Assembly: GCA_902783915.1 (NCBI GenBank)
Contig: CACZSX010000004.1
Coordinates: forward strand, 1-20,208
DNA length: 20,208 nucleotides
Direction: 5' to 3'
DNA from: an uncultured Erysipelotrichaceae bacterium
GTDB lineage: Bacteria > Bacillota_I > Bacilli_A > RF39 > UBA660
In this document: positions 13,950 through 20,208 of the stretch, piece after piece
Position numbering within the stretch: the stretch's first letter is position 1
Layout of the letters: each line of letters begins with the position of its first letter
Translations under genes and position numbers: made by a program
Notes under the pieces: model-generated
Seen by the model: the letters and a program-made list of their open reading frames with translations, nothing else
Databases searched by the model: none
What the model was told of the DNA's origin: nothing

Positions 13950-14528
13950 TCTATTATTTTGATTCACAAATTCATTTACTGTTGGATTACCAACCATATT
14001 AGAATTATACCCATTATTCATTGGTGCTTGATTCATATAACTATTATTCATTGGTACTTGATTCATATTAGAGTTATAACCTTGTTGCATATTTTGATTA
14101 TACATATAATTTTGTTGCATCATATTTGGATTATATCCATTATTTCTTTTTTGCATAAACATATTAAGAAGTGATTTTCCTTCTTCTTCCTTATATAAGT
14201 ATGCTGCTACTCCAATAGCTATTGATGCTATAAACATGGCATAAAAGCCTATAGAAAACCCTTTGAATCCATCATTATTAACTATTGAATTGATTGCACT
14301 AAAAAAGAAAAATCCTGATACCATATAAGTTAATTCTGTTTTATAATTTATAGCATATAACAATATTGTTGCTAAACCCAATAATATTGAAAGAATTCTA
14401 ATAAATGATTTAGTTTCCCACATATTTGTACTTATACCATATAAAGATACATATGGTAAAAATACTCCTATAATTAATAACAACCCAGACCCCATTGCAA
14501 TATACCTATATAAAGTATTCTTTTTCAT
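13944..14528 (-). CDS. Four-helix membrane protein with Asn/Met-rich tail
   Basis: A 194-residue protein of unknown family. Four hydrophobic segments (about residues 9-28, 42-60, 65-83 and 91-111) make up the first half, followed by a charged stretch YKEEEGKSLLNMFMQKR. The last 69 residues are low complexity: 23 are Asn, with many Met, Gln, Tyr and Gly, like a prion-type disordered region. Within it MNQVPMNNSY and MNQAPMNNGY are tandem 10-residue repeats. The SD is AGGAGGTAAT, directly before ATG 14528, and an extended -10 lies upstream. The gene sits after the spoIVF genes without a clear terminator between them. The tail probably faces the cytoplasm if all four helices span the membrane. 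Function is not predictable. Confidence 0.8.
   Translation of the reverse strand: MKKNTLYRYIAMGSGLLLIIGVFLPYVSLYGISTNMWETKSFIRILSILLGLATILLYAINYKTELTYMVSGFFFFSAINSIVNNDGFKGFSIGFYAMFIASIAIGVAAYLYKEEEGKSLLNMFMQKRNNGYNPNMMQQNYMYNQNMQQGYNSNMNQVPMNNSYMNQAPMNNGYNSNMVGNPTVNEFVNQNNRN
14007..14066. repeat. Two tandem 30-bp repeats in the Asn-rich tail
   Basis: Units at 14007-14036 and 14037-14066 differ at only a few bases and code for MNQAPMNNGY and MNQVPMNNSY. They probably arose by duplication in frame, and copy number may vary between strains. Confidence 0.8.
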
Positions 14529-14551
14529 ATTACCTCCTATTTTACATTAAC

Positions 14552-14560
14552 ATTATATCA
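14552..14560 (-). promoter_or_regulatory. Extended -10 promoter of the Asn-rich membrane protein
   Basis: TGATATAAT on the minus strand, 24 bases before the ATG, directly before the stop of the spoIVFB gene (14567). There is no consensus -35. Confidence 0.55.
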
Positions 14561-14566
14561 CACTCT

Positions 14567-15337
14567 TTATATACTTTTATAATTAAATTTATCTTTTAAC
14601 ACTTCCTTTTCACTTAAATACCTATTATTAACTATAAAAACATTTCTTACATATTTTTTCATATTACTTAACCTATTATTAATTATGAAATTATTTTTTT
14701 TAAATTGTATGTTTTTTATATATCTTTCGAGTAAAAATCTATTAAATATAAAGTTATGATTTTTATGTTCATTAACTAATAAATTTAATAGTAAGAATAA
14801 AATAATGCATTTATTTAAATTTTTATAATTTAATATTAATGATAACAATATTAATATATATGATATATATATAGATAATATATGAGAAGTTTTAAATGCG
14901 AAGAATTTGTTTAATATAATATTTAATAGTTTAGATCCATCTAATGGTATAATTGGTAATAAATTAAACAATAATATAGTAATATTATAAGAATTAAATA
15001 TTATATGTGTATATGTATTACTTTTTACACACACATTAAATAATATATAAAATATAAACTGAAGCAATATTCCGCCTAAAAATACCATAAACTCAGATAA
15101 TATATTCTTATTTATATCTACATCAAAAATTGTATATCCTCCAAATGGATATATATTAATTTTTTTTATATCATAATTAAAAATAAGAGCCATTACTATA
15201 TGACCTAATTCATGTATTATTATTATTAAATACATTATTAAAAATGCTTTAAATAGTCCTGTAATTATAGATAGTATACCTAATAAATAAAAAAAAGGAC
15301 TTATATGAATTTTTTTATAAATATTCTTTATAATCAA
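14567..15337 (-). CDS. spoIVFB: SpoIVFB-like M50 intramembrane metalloprotease
   Basis: A 256-residue polytopic site-2 protease. HELGH (42-46) in a membrane helix and NLLPIIPLDG (125-134, D133 the third zinc ligand) form the active site, at almost the same positions as in B. subtilis SpoIVFB. There SpoIVFB cuts pro-sigma-K in the mother cell of a sporulating cell and is held inactive by SpoIVFA. The gene follows spoIVFA as in Bacillus. No ATG fits the N terminus; the TTG at 15337 has GAAGG 9 bases upstream and gives a 23-base overlap with spoIVFA, so the pair is translationally coupled. The C-terminal third (from about 190) is basic and Asn-rich; B. subtilis SpoIVFB has a CBS domain there, which I cannot see here. 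No pro-sigma-K gene is in the window. Confidence 0.88.
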   Translation of the reverse strand: MIIKNIYKKIHISPFFYLLGILSIITGLFKAFLIMYLIIIIHELGHIVMALIFNYDIKKINIYPFGGYTIFDVDINKNILSEFMVFLGGILLQFIFYILFNVCVKSNTYTHIIFNSYNITILLFNLLPIIPLDGSKLLNIILNKFFAFKTSHILSIYISYILILLSLILNYKNLNKCIILFLLLNLLVNEHKNHNFIFNRFLLERYIKNIQFKKNNFIINNRLSNMKKYVRNVFIVNNRYLSEKEVLKDKFNYKSI

Positions 15338-15842
15338 CTAATTTACCTTCTTTTTTAAAAACTAAATATATTTCATCACCATTTACTTCTCCTAAATATT
15401 CCCCTTTTTTTATTTGATCATATAATTTAAGATTACTATTAATATTAGAATACCAAATAGATTCGTCACCTTCAATTATTATGGTATTACCATAATCTTC
15501 TTTTTCTCCTATAAACACAACTATTCCAGAATTAATTGATGGCATTAAATAATTGTTTGATACTTTTAGTTTTACGCCATCCTTATATTTTTCTTTACTT
15601 ATATATTCTATTTTTTCGCTAAATACTGGTGTTACTGGCATATACTTGTTAAAAGGTATTATGTTGCCAAAATATTTTGAATATATATTTTGAAATTTTT
15701 TAAAAGAAATATTATTAGTAAATACTTTTTCCTTTAAAAACACTTTAAATAAGGTGTTTTCTTTTGTAGATATAACTATAGAAAAAAACAATATTATTAT
15801 AATTACTAATTTAATTAAAAATATTTTTACTTTAGCATTCAT
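15315..15842 (-). CDS. spoIVFA: SpoIVFA-like protein with degenerate LytM (M23) domain
   Basis: A 175-residue protein with one membrane anchor (about residues 8-25) and a C-terminal LytM/M23-like fold facing outward. The fold is seen in SGIVVFIGEKEDYGNTIII, then WYSNINSNLKLYDQIKKGEY and LGEVNGDEIYLVFKKEGKLV. The zinc-binding His residues of active M23 peptidases are absent, as in SpoIVFA, so it is a regulator, not an enzyme. In Bacillus SpoIVFA anchors and inhibits the SpoIVFB protease until the signalling protease SpoIVB cleaves it. The gene order spoIVFA-spoIVFB supports the call. The start follows GGTGATATT. It is preceded by radC with a gap of about 40 bases and no clear terminator. Confidence 0.82.
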   Translation of the reverse strand: MNAKVKIFLIKLVIIIILFFSIVISTKENTLFKVFLKEKVFTNNISFKKFQNIYSKYFGNIIPFNKYMPVTPVFSEKIEYISKEKYKDGVKLKVSNNYLMPSINSGIVVFIGEKEDYGNTIIIEGDESIWYSNINSNLKLYDQIKKGEYLGEVNGDEIYLVFKKEGKLVDYKEYL

Positions 15843-15883
15843 AATATCACCAATAAATATTATGTTTTATAAACATTTTTATA

Positions 15884-16558
15884 CTATCCTTCAAAAAAAC
15901 TATAATAACAATTATTACCAATAACTATATGATCTAATACTGGTATATTATTTAACTTACCTATTTCAATTAAATTATTTGTAAATATCCTATCTTCATT
16001 ACTTGGAGTTGGATCTCCAGAAGGATGATTATGTACACATATAATAAAAGAAGCACTATTTAAATACGCTAATTTAAATATTTCCCTTGGATGAGCAACA
16101 CTTCCATTTATAGTACCTATATATAATAATTTACTACATATTATTTTTTTCTTGTTATCTAAATAAAGAACATAAAAATATTCTTGTTTTTTATCTTTTA
16201 ATAAGTTATTAAAATACTCATATACATCTTTCGTATTTCTAATACTTATAGAATTTATATTTTTATGTTCTAGTACTCTTCTTCCCAATTCAATACTTGC
16301 AATAAGTTCAATTGCTTTTACTTTTCCCACTCCTTTAATACTTAAGATATCATTTAGTTCAATATCTTTCATATTCCTAATATCACCAAATTTATTTAAT
16401 ATCATAAGTGACAATTCCTTAACCGAAATATTCTTAGTACCTGTTTTAAGTACTATAGATATAAGATCTTCATTTGAAATATTACTCACCCCATAATTAA
16501 TAAGTCTTTCTCTTGGCCTATCATTTATAGGGATATCCTTAATTAAAATATTATTCAT
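15884..16558 (-). CDS. radC: RadC family JAMM protein
   Basis: A 224-residue protein of full family length. It has an N-terminal helix-hairpin-helix region (LSIKGVGKVKAIELIASIEL, 72-91) and a C-terminal JAB1/MPN (JAMM) metalloprotease-like domain with H176-N-H178-PSGDPTP-S186-NE-D189. Zinc ligands and catalytic motif look intact. RadC was named for DNA repair, but its biochemical role is still unclear. The start overlaps the stop of the SPOR gene as ATGA (16555-16558). In B. subtilis radC lies between spoIIB/maf and mreBCD-minCD-spoIVFAB; here the genes between radC and spoIVFA are missing. Confidence 0.96.
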   Translation of the reverse strand: MNNILIKDIPINDRPRERLINYGVSNISNEDLISIVLKTGTKNISVKELSLMILNKFGDIRNMKDIELNDILSIKGVGKVKAIELIASIELGRRVLEHKNINSISIRNTKDVYEYFNNLLKDKKQEYFYVLYLDNKKKIICSKLLYIGTINGSVAHPREIFKLAYLNSASFIICVHNHPSGDPTPSNEDRIFTNNLIEIGKLNNIPVLDHIVIGNNCYYSFFEG

Positions 16559-16998
16559 TTAATCTCCTTATATTTATTAATAATATTATTTTCAATCACT
16601 AATATTTCATTATCACTCTTACTATTAAAATCTAATTCCACATTATCTAAATAGTCAATAAATTCTATATTATCCATTTTTATATTCCTTATATAAGTAT
16701 TATTCCCCAACTTATTATATATTTCCTTTATTTTTGTGGCGTTTTCTAAACTTTTTGATACACCAATATAAACTCTATAATATCCGTTATCATTTTCTAA
16801 TATATAATTATTCAATTTTAAGTTATTTACTTTATCCATATTATTATAACTACCATATAAAACCATATATATATATTCTTGATTATTCATTACTTCAATT
16901 GTATCAATAGCGTCTTTTTTGTATATATAAAAAATCATATTTCCAAAGATAATACTTATCATACTTGTAAATAGAATCGTACTTAAAAACTTTTTCAT
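16555..16998 (-). CDS. Membrane-anchored SPOR-like protein, possibly SpoIIB-like
   Basis: A 147-residue protein with a short cytoplasmic start, one membrane helix (about 7-26) and an outer domain. The region from about residue 43 (YMVLYGSYNNMDKVNNLK) to YYRVYIGVSKSLENATKIKE and LGNNTYIRNIKM has the shape of a SPOR domain, which binds peptidoglycan stripped of stem peptides at division sites: a beta strand with Y/F-G-S-Y, then a second RV-Y-x-G strand and a helix. In B. subtilis the SPOR protein SpoIIB (engulfment) lies upstream of maf-radC, so position suggests SpoIIB; similarity alone would not. The start at 16998 follows GGTGATATT. It heads the operon with radC, spoIVFA and spoIVFB. Confidence 0.65.
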   Translation of the reverse strand: MKKFLSTILFTSMISIIFGNMIFYIYKKDAIDTIEVMNNQEYIYMVLYGSYNNMDKVNNLKLNNYILENDNGYYRVYIGVSKSLENATKIKEIYNKLGNNTYIRNIKMDNIEFIDYLDNVELDFNSKSDNEILVIENNIINKYKEIK

Positions 16999-17070
16999 AA
17001 TATCACCAATATTATTTTAATAAAAAAAATATTAATAATTTGTAGAAAAAAATTACTAATATCATTAAAT

Positions 17071-17103
17071 AAAAAAGGTGGAGTCTTCTGGGGTGAAGAC
17101 TCC
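17071..17103 (-). terminator. Strong rho-independent terminator of the small RNA
   Basis: A 9-bp perfect, GC-containing stem GGAGTCTTC/GAAGACTCC (17095-17103 and 17080-17088) with loop ACCCCA, then ACC and six T. It is the most stable hairpin in the window. Confidence 0.92.
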
Positions 17104-17174
17104 TTTCAGGGGGTTTTGGTTGAATTCACTCTCACATAAATCGGTAAGAGTGTGCACAAATTTATCATTTGTAC
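17071..17174 (-). ncRNA. Candidate free-standing small RNA with C-rich single-stranded motifs
   Basis: About 104 nt, transcribed from a textbook sigma-A promoter and ended by a strong terminator, with no ORF of note. Three hairpins are predicted by eye. H1 (17154-17174) is GUACAAAU/AUUUGUGC, 8 bp with a GAUAA loop. H2 (17127-17152) is CACUCUUAC/GUGAGAGUG, 9 bp with an 8-nt loop. H3 is the terminator, with loop ACCCCA. Between H2 and H3 is an open linker with ACCCCCU. C-rich unpaired stretches of this kind are used by Gram-positive small RNAs (for example RsaE/RoxS) to pair with G-rich SD sites. I know of no riboswitch or housekeeping RNA that matches. It could alternatively be an attenuated leader of the SPOR gene, 72 bases downstream, but I see no antiterminator pairing. 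Confidence 0.75.
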
Positions 17175-17180
17175 AACTAC

Positions 17181-17209
17181 ATAATAATATATCTATCTTA
17201 TTTTGTCAA
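17181..17209 (-). promoter_or_regulatory. Sigma-A promoter of the small RNA
   Basis: TTGACA (17204-17209), exactly 17 bases, TATTAT (17181-17186) on the minus strand; the same pair of boxes as hsp20. Transcription should start at about 17174. The -35 lies 17 bases past the stop of the metallophosphoesterase gene. Confidence 0.9.
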
Positions 17210-17225
17210 TAGTTTTACATACTTA

Positions 17226-18092
17226 CTATTTTACAAAATATTTATTAGTAATCATATATTTATCTTTAAAATCTATTACATTTATACCTATTGGAAAAAA
17301 TATATTAAATAATCTTAAAAATACTCCTGCACTTCTAGCTATTTTTGTTATACCTGATGATATAATTAATATATTTTTATTTCTATAAACTCCTCTTGCT
17401 AACTTTGGAAATAATCTCTTATTTGGTGCAATTATACCTCTATTCCCTTTAAATATATCGTCTATTATTATAGGCACCACGCCGTTATGCATATGACCAC
17501 ATAATATTAGATCATAGCAATTTAATTTATTTTTAATATCCTTGTCATTTAAACATATTGGAGAATGCATAAGTAATACATTAAATTTATTAGGCAGATC
17601 TTTATATACATTATATTTATCTAATTCATTATTCATAATATTACTAGATTCATATTTGTTTTTATGATAATATTCAAAACTTTGACTATATCCATAAAAA
17701 TATATATCTTTAAATTCTTTGCAATTATTATTTAGTAAATATAAATTATCAATGTTATTCAATTTATTTATATATTCAGTGTCAATATAACCTCTATATC
17801 CATTTTTAGTTTTTAACCTTATATCATGGTTACCCAAAGATAATAATACAATACTATTTTTAGATAGTTCTTTTAACCAATTTATTATATATGTTTTATC
17901 TTTAATATCATTATTATCTATTATATCACCTGGTATACATATATAATCGGCATTATAGTTATTTATCACTTTTAATAATTTATCTAATTTTTTATTATCT
18001 TTATTATTATAATAATGAATATCACTTATTAATAATATCCTTTTACCATTAAGATTTTTATTATTTAATACTAATTTAGTTTCTTTAAACAT
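17226..18092 (-). CDS. Metallophosphoesterase (calcineurin-like, YkuE-like)
   Basis: A 288-residue calcineurin-like phosphoesterase with the full set of di-metal motifs in order: SDIH (about 23-26), PGDIID (54-59), LGNHD (86-90), LLMHSP (173-178) and CGHMHNGVVP (198-207). The closest named group from memory is YkuE-type phosphohydrolases, which remove phosphate from lipids or phosphodiesters, but most of those carry an N-terminal membrane or Tat segment that this protein lacks. A hydrophobic stretch near 256-272 (AGVFLRLFNIFFPIGIN) could touch the membrane. The SD GGTGATATT lies directly before ATG 18092. It follows the SPASM gene by 8 bases, so it is the last gene of the recG operon, with no terminator seen before the small RNA promoter. 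Confidence 0.87.
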   Translation of the reverse strand: MFKETKLVLNNKNLNGKRILLISDIHYYNNKDNKKLDKLLKVINNYNADYICIPGDIIDNNDIKDKTYIINWLKELSKNSIVLLSLGNHDIRLKTKNGYRGYIDTEYINKLNNIDNLYLLNNNCKEFKDIYFYGYSQSFEYYHKNKYESSNIMNNELDKYNVYKDLPNKFNVLLMHSPICLNDKDIKNKLNCYDLILCGHMHNGVVPIIIDDIFKGNRGIIAPNKRLFPKLARGVYRNKNILIISSGITKIARSAGVFLRLFNIFFPIGINVIDFKDKYMITNKYFVK

Positions 18093-18100
18093 AATATCAC

Positions 18101-18889
18101 CTAATTAAATTTATTTCTATAACCACATTTTTTGCATAACTCTTCTACTAATTTATTATTATTAAAACCATTAATCATATTTTTATATCTATCACTATTT
18201 AATACATCTTCAATACTATTTTCAAATATATTACCCAATTTAATAACTCCATCATTGTCTAAACAACATGGTACTATAGTACCATCTACTAGTATTGCAA
18301 GTTGTCTTTTGGCTTTACAAGTACCATACTCATTTAATATTTCATTATTAATATCTGGCCATGTAAATAGTGATTCTTTATTTAAAAAAACTTTATTATT
18401 TAATTTAAATCTATTACCAGTCATATTTATTTTAATATTATAATGATCTTCTAATAAATTTAATATTTCATTATTATCTTTATTATTCCATAATCTTAAT
18501 GATATATAACTACTATCTATTTTATCAATTGTATCTAATAACTTTTTAACATCATTAATATTATTATAACTATGTAATGATATATTTAATTGTCTTATTT
18601 TATTACTATTTATTATATCTAATTTATCATTTAATAGTCTAGCATTAGTAGTTATATTTACATTTAAATTATACTTATTTGCTATTTTTAAAATACTATC
18701 TAAATTGGGATGCATTAGTGGTTCGCCTTTAACATGTAGATATATATGATTAGTATAATCTTTTATTTTTAATATTATTTCTTCAAAATCTGATACACTC
18801 ATACTTTTCTTCACTCTAGAAGTAGTTGGACAAAAATCACAATTTAAATTACATATATTTGTTATTTCAATATATATTCTATTAAACAT
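18101..18889 (-). CDS. Radical SAM/SPASM domain protein
   Basis: A 262-residue radical SAM enzyme. The [4Fe-4S] motif is C13-NLN-C17-DF-C20 near the N terminus, followed by VKGEPLMHP and TTNARLL, typical for the fold. The C-terminal SPASM region has C191, the pair C208-C209 (GTIVPCCLDNDG, then KLGNIF) and C252-KK-C255, enough for one auxiliary Fe-S cluster. Relatives are peptide maturases, anaerobic sulfatase maturases and many uncharacterised proteins. No small precursor-peptide gene or peptide transporter is seen nearby, so a RiPP role is not supported. Its start overlaps the end of recG by 8 bases, with GAGGAG 15 bases upstream, so translation is likely coupled to recG. Confidence 0.88.
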   Translation of the reverse strand: MFNRIYIEITNICNLNCDFCPTTSRVKKSMSVSDFEEIILKIKDYTNHIYLHVKGEPLMHPNLDSILKIANKYNLNVNITTNARLLNDKLDIINSNKIRQLNISLHSYNNINDVKKLLDTIDKIDSSYISLRLWNNKDNNEILNLLEDHYNIKINMTGNRFKLNNKVFLNKESLFTWPDINNEILNEYGTCKAKRQLAILVDGTIVPCCLDNDGVIKLGNIFENSIEDVLNSDRYKNMINGFNNNKLVEELCKKCGYRNKFN

Positions 18890-20208
18890 TAGTAATATCT
18901 AAACTCCTCTCTAATTCAGATTTTATTACATTATAATCATTAATATCATTATTATTTAAAAACTCTTTAGCATCTTCGTTAGCTTTTAATAATATCTTAT
19001 AATCCTTCTTTAAATCCGCTATTTTAAAGTTCATATCACCACTCTGTTTTATTCCAAATAAATCTCCAGATCCTCTTAATTTAAAATCTTCTTCACTTAT
19101 TTTAAATCCATCTGTAGTAGAAGACATTATATTTAATCTCTCATTAGATTTACTACCTATTAATATACAATAAGAATCAAAATCATTTCTTCCTACTCTA
19201 CCACGAAGTTGATGTAATGTAGAAAGTCCAAACAGATTAGCATTATGTATTACTATCATAGTAGCATTTTTAACATCTACTCCTACTTCTATTACAGTAG
19301 TTGATATAAGTATATCTATTTCTTTATTTAAAAATTTATACATTACATCTTCTTTTTCTTTAGGTTTCATTTTACCATGTAACATTCCTATATTATAATT
19401 TTTAAATGCAATAGAATATTGCCTTAATAACTTTGTTACAGAATCATTATTCTCATCTTCTATTAAAGGCGCTACTACATATATTTGATGATTTAAATCT
19501 AACTCAGTTTTAATCATAGCGAGTACATCTTTAATTTCATCTTCTTCTTTAATTATAGTAGTAACTTTTTTTCTACCACTAGGCATAGTATGAATAGTAC
19601 TTATATCCATATCACCATAAATTGTTAAAGCATATGTTCTTGGTATAGGAGTAGCACTCATGTATAGTACATCTGGCATTACTCCTTTATTTTTTAAATT
19701 GTTCCTTTGATTAACACCGAATCTATGCTGTTCATCAGTTACAATTAAACCAAGATTTTTAAATCTAACATCATCTTCAATTAATGCATGAGTGCCTATT
19801 ACTAAATCTATATCTCCATTTAATAATTTTTTATTAATATCTTCCTTTTTCTTTTTAGTAACACTACCAGTTAATAATTCAATATTAATATCTAATAAAT
19901 TACAAAAATTATCATAATGTTGCTTAGCAAGTATTTCAGTAGGAGCCATTAATGCGCACTGAAAACCACTTTTAACCATTCCATAAATAGATAATAGCGC
20001 AACTATAGTTTTACCACTACCTACATCACCTTGTAATAATCTATTCATTCTATTCTCACTATTTAAATCACCAATTATTTCATCTAATGATTTTAATTGA
20101 TCACCAGTTAATTTAAATGGTAATTTATTAATCAATTCATCAATCTTACTTCTATCTATATTCCTATTATAGCCTTTATTATATTCACTATTTCTCTTTC
20201 TTAAAGAA
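18882..20208 (-). CDS. recG: ATP-dependent DNA helicase RecG (5' part missing at the right edge)
   Basis: The reading frame is open to the end of the window, so only the last 441 codons are seen, about two-thirds of a protein usually near 680 residues. RecG drives branch migration and fork regression at stalled replication forks and recombination junctions. Motifs in order, after the missing wedge domain: Walker A GDVGSGKT, APTEILAKQH, GTHAL, DEQHRFGV (DExx box), MSATPIPRT, then helicase C with TTVIEVGVDV and QLRGRVGR, and the RecG-type end DFKLRGSGDLFGIKQSG. An internal TTG at 20135 is not the true start. It leads an operon with the SPASM and metallophosphoesterase genes; the frequent fapR-plsX neighbours of Bacillus are not found here. 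Confidence 0.97.
   Translation of the reverse strand, partial: SLRKRNSEYNKGYNRNIDRSKIDELINKLPFKLTGDQLKSLDEIIGDLNSENRMNRLLQGDVGSGKTIVALLSIYGMVKSGFQCALMAPTEILAKQHYDNFCNLLDINIELLTGSVTKKKKEDINKKLLNGDIDLVIGTHALIEDDVRFKNLGLIVTDEQHRFGVNQRNNLKNKGVMPDVLYMSATPIPRTYALTIYGDMDISTIHTMPSGRKKVTTIIKEEDEIKDVLAMIKTELDLNHQIYVVAPLIEDENNDSVTKLLRQYSIAFKNYNIGMLHGKMKPKEKEDVMYKFLNKEIDILISTTVIEVGVDVKNATMIVIHNANLFGLSTLHQLRGRVGRNDFDSYCILIGSKSNERLNIMSSTTDGFKISEEDFKLRGSGDLFGIKQSGDMNFKIADLKKDYKILLKANEDAKEFLNNNDINDYNVIKSELERSLDITNV

Noticed and set aside
14007..14066. CRISPR array or mobile-element repeats
   Set aside because: Only two units, directly adjacent without spacers and in frame within a coding sequence; no CRISPR array, transposase or integrase is seen anywhere in the window.
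13959..14174. Plus-strand frame rich in His and Ile opposite the Asn-rich tail
   Set aside because: It is the reverse reading of Asn/Met repeats (ATT/CAT from AAT/ATG), with no SD; a shadow.
15850..15875. Hairpin between radC and spoIVFA (ATGTTT-TAT-AAACAT)
   Set aside because: Only 6 A/T-rich bp, and no T run on the minus strand after it; probably chance.
17071..17174. Riboswitch or attenuator of the SPOR-radC operon
   Set aside because: No upstream segment complementary to the first terminator arm is present, and I could not match the sequence to a riboswitch class from memory. It is not excluded, only less likely than a free RNA.
17071..17174. 6S RNA, SRP RNA, tmRNA or RNase P
   Set aside because: Too short for 6S, tmRNA or RNase P, and without the conserved SRP loop motif or any tRNA-like part.
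18132..18443. Plus-strand 103-codon frame within the SPASM gene
   Set aside because: It is fully antisense to a conserved gene and has no SD or recognisable domain.
18101..18889. RiPP maturation cluster around the SPASM protein
   Set aside because: No short precursor gene, protease or exporter is seen within the window; the neighbours are recG and a phosphoesterase.

Overview
The window is very AT-rich, tightly packed bacterial DNA. Translation uses the standard bacterial code: TGA acts as a stop (for example in the ATGA junctions between rel and dtd and between the SPOR gene and radC) and Trp is TGG. Shine-Dalgarno (SD) sites are AGGAGG or GGTGAT. Gene content and order point to a low-GC Firmicute of the Bacilli type, probably an uncultured, small-genome, anaerobic gut lineage. 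Reasons: comN next to a SpoVB-like flippase and rel-dtd; a SPOR protein with radC and spoIVFA/spoIVFB, a compressed form of a Bacillus gene order; a CIRCE heat-shock operator; and a phosphoketolase. The lineage is inferred and cannot be fixed from the window alone.

Layout. Positions 1-2300 (all minus strand) hold a three-gene operon: a NifU-like Fe-S scaffold protein, a 'GGGtGRT' protein of unknown function, and phosphoketolase, which runs off the left edge. Positions 2300-5800 hold single genes, most with their own terminator: an HExxH putative metalloprotease, hsp20 under a CIRCE/promoter overlap, a PF06541 membrane protein, and an OFA-type MFS transporter with a dyad at its promoter. Positions 5800-7890 hold a short RlmN/Cfr-like radical SAM enzyme, a LysR regulator and tRNA-Leu(CAA).

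Positions 7900-11750 hold the operon comN-rel-dtd-AI-2E permease (minus strand), with the SpoVB-like flippase divergent from it; this flippase is the only plus-strand gene. Positions 13100-14530 hold small lineage-specific genes, including a four-helix membrane protein with an Asn/Met-rich tail. Positions 14560-17000 hold the operon SPOR protein-radC-spoIVFA-spoIVFB. A strong candidate for a free-standing small RNA of about 104 nt lies at 17071-17174. Positions 17226-20208 hold recG (5' end missing), a SPASM radical SAM protein and a metallophosphoesterase.

The points most worth a second look are the C-rich small RNA, the GGGtGRT/NifU-like pair, a Rel enzyme whose hydrolase E-D pair is replaced by R-T, the N-terminally shortened RlmN-like enzyme that keeps all five catalytic cysteines, and the repeated placement of stop codons inside terminator hairpins.
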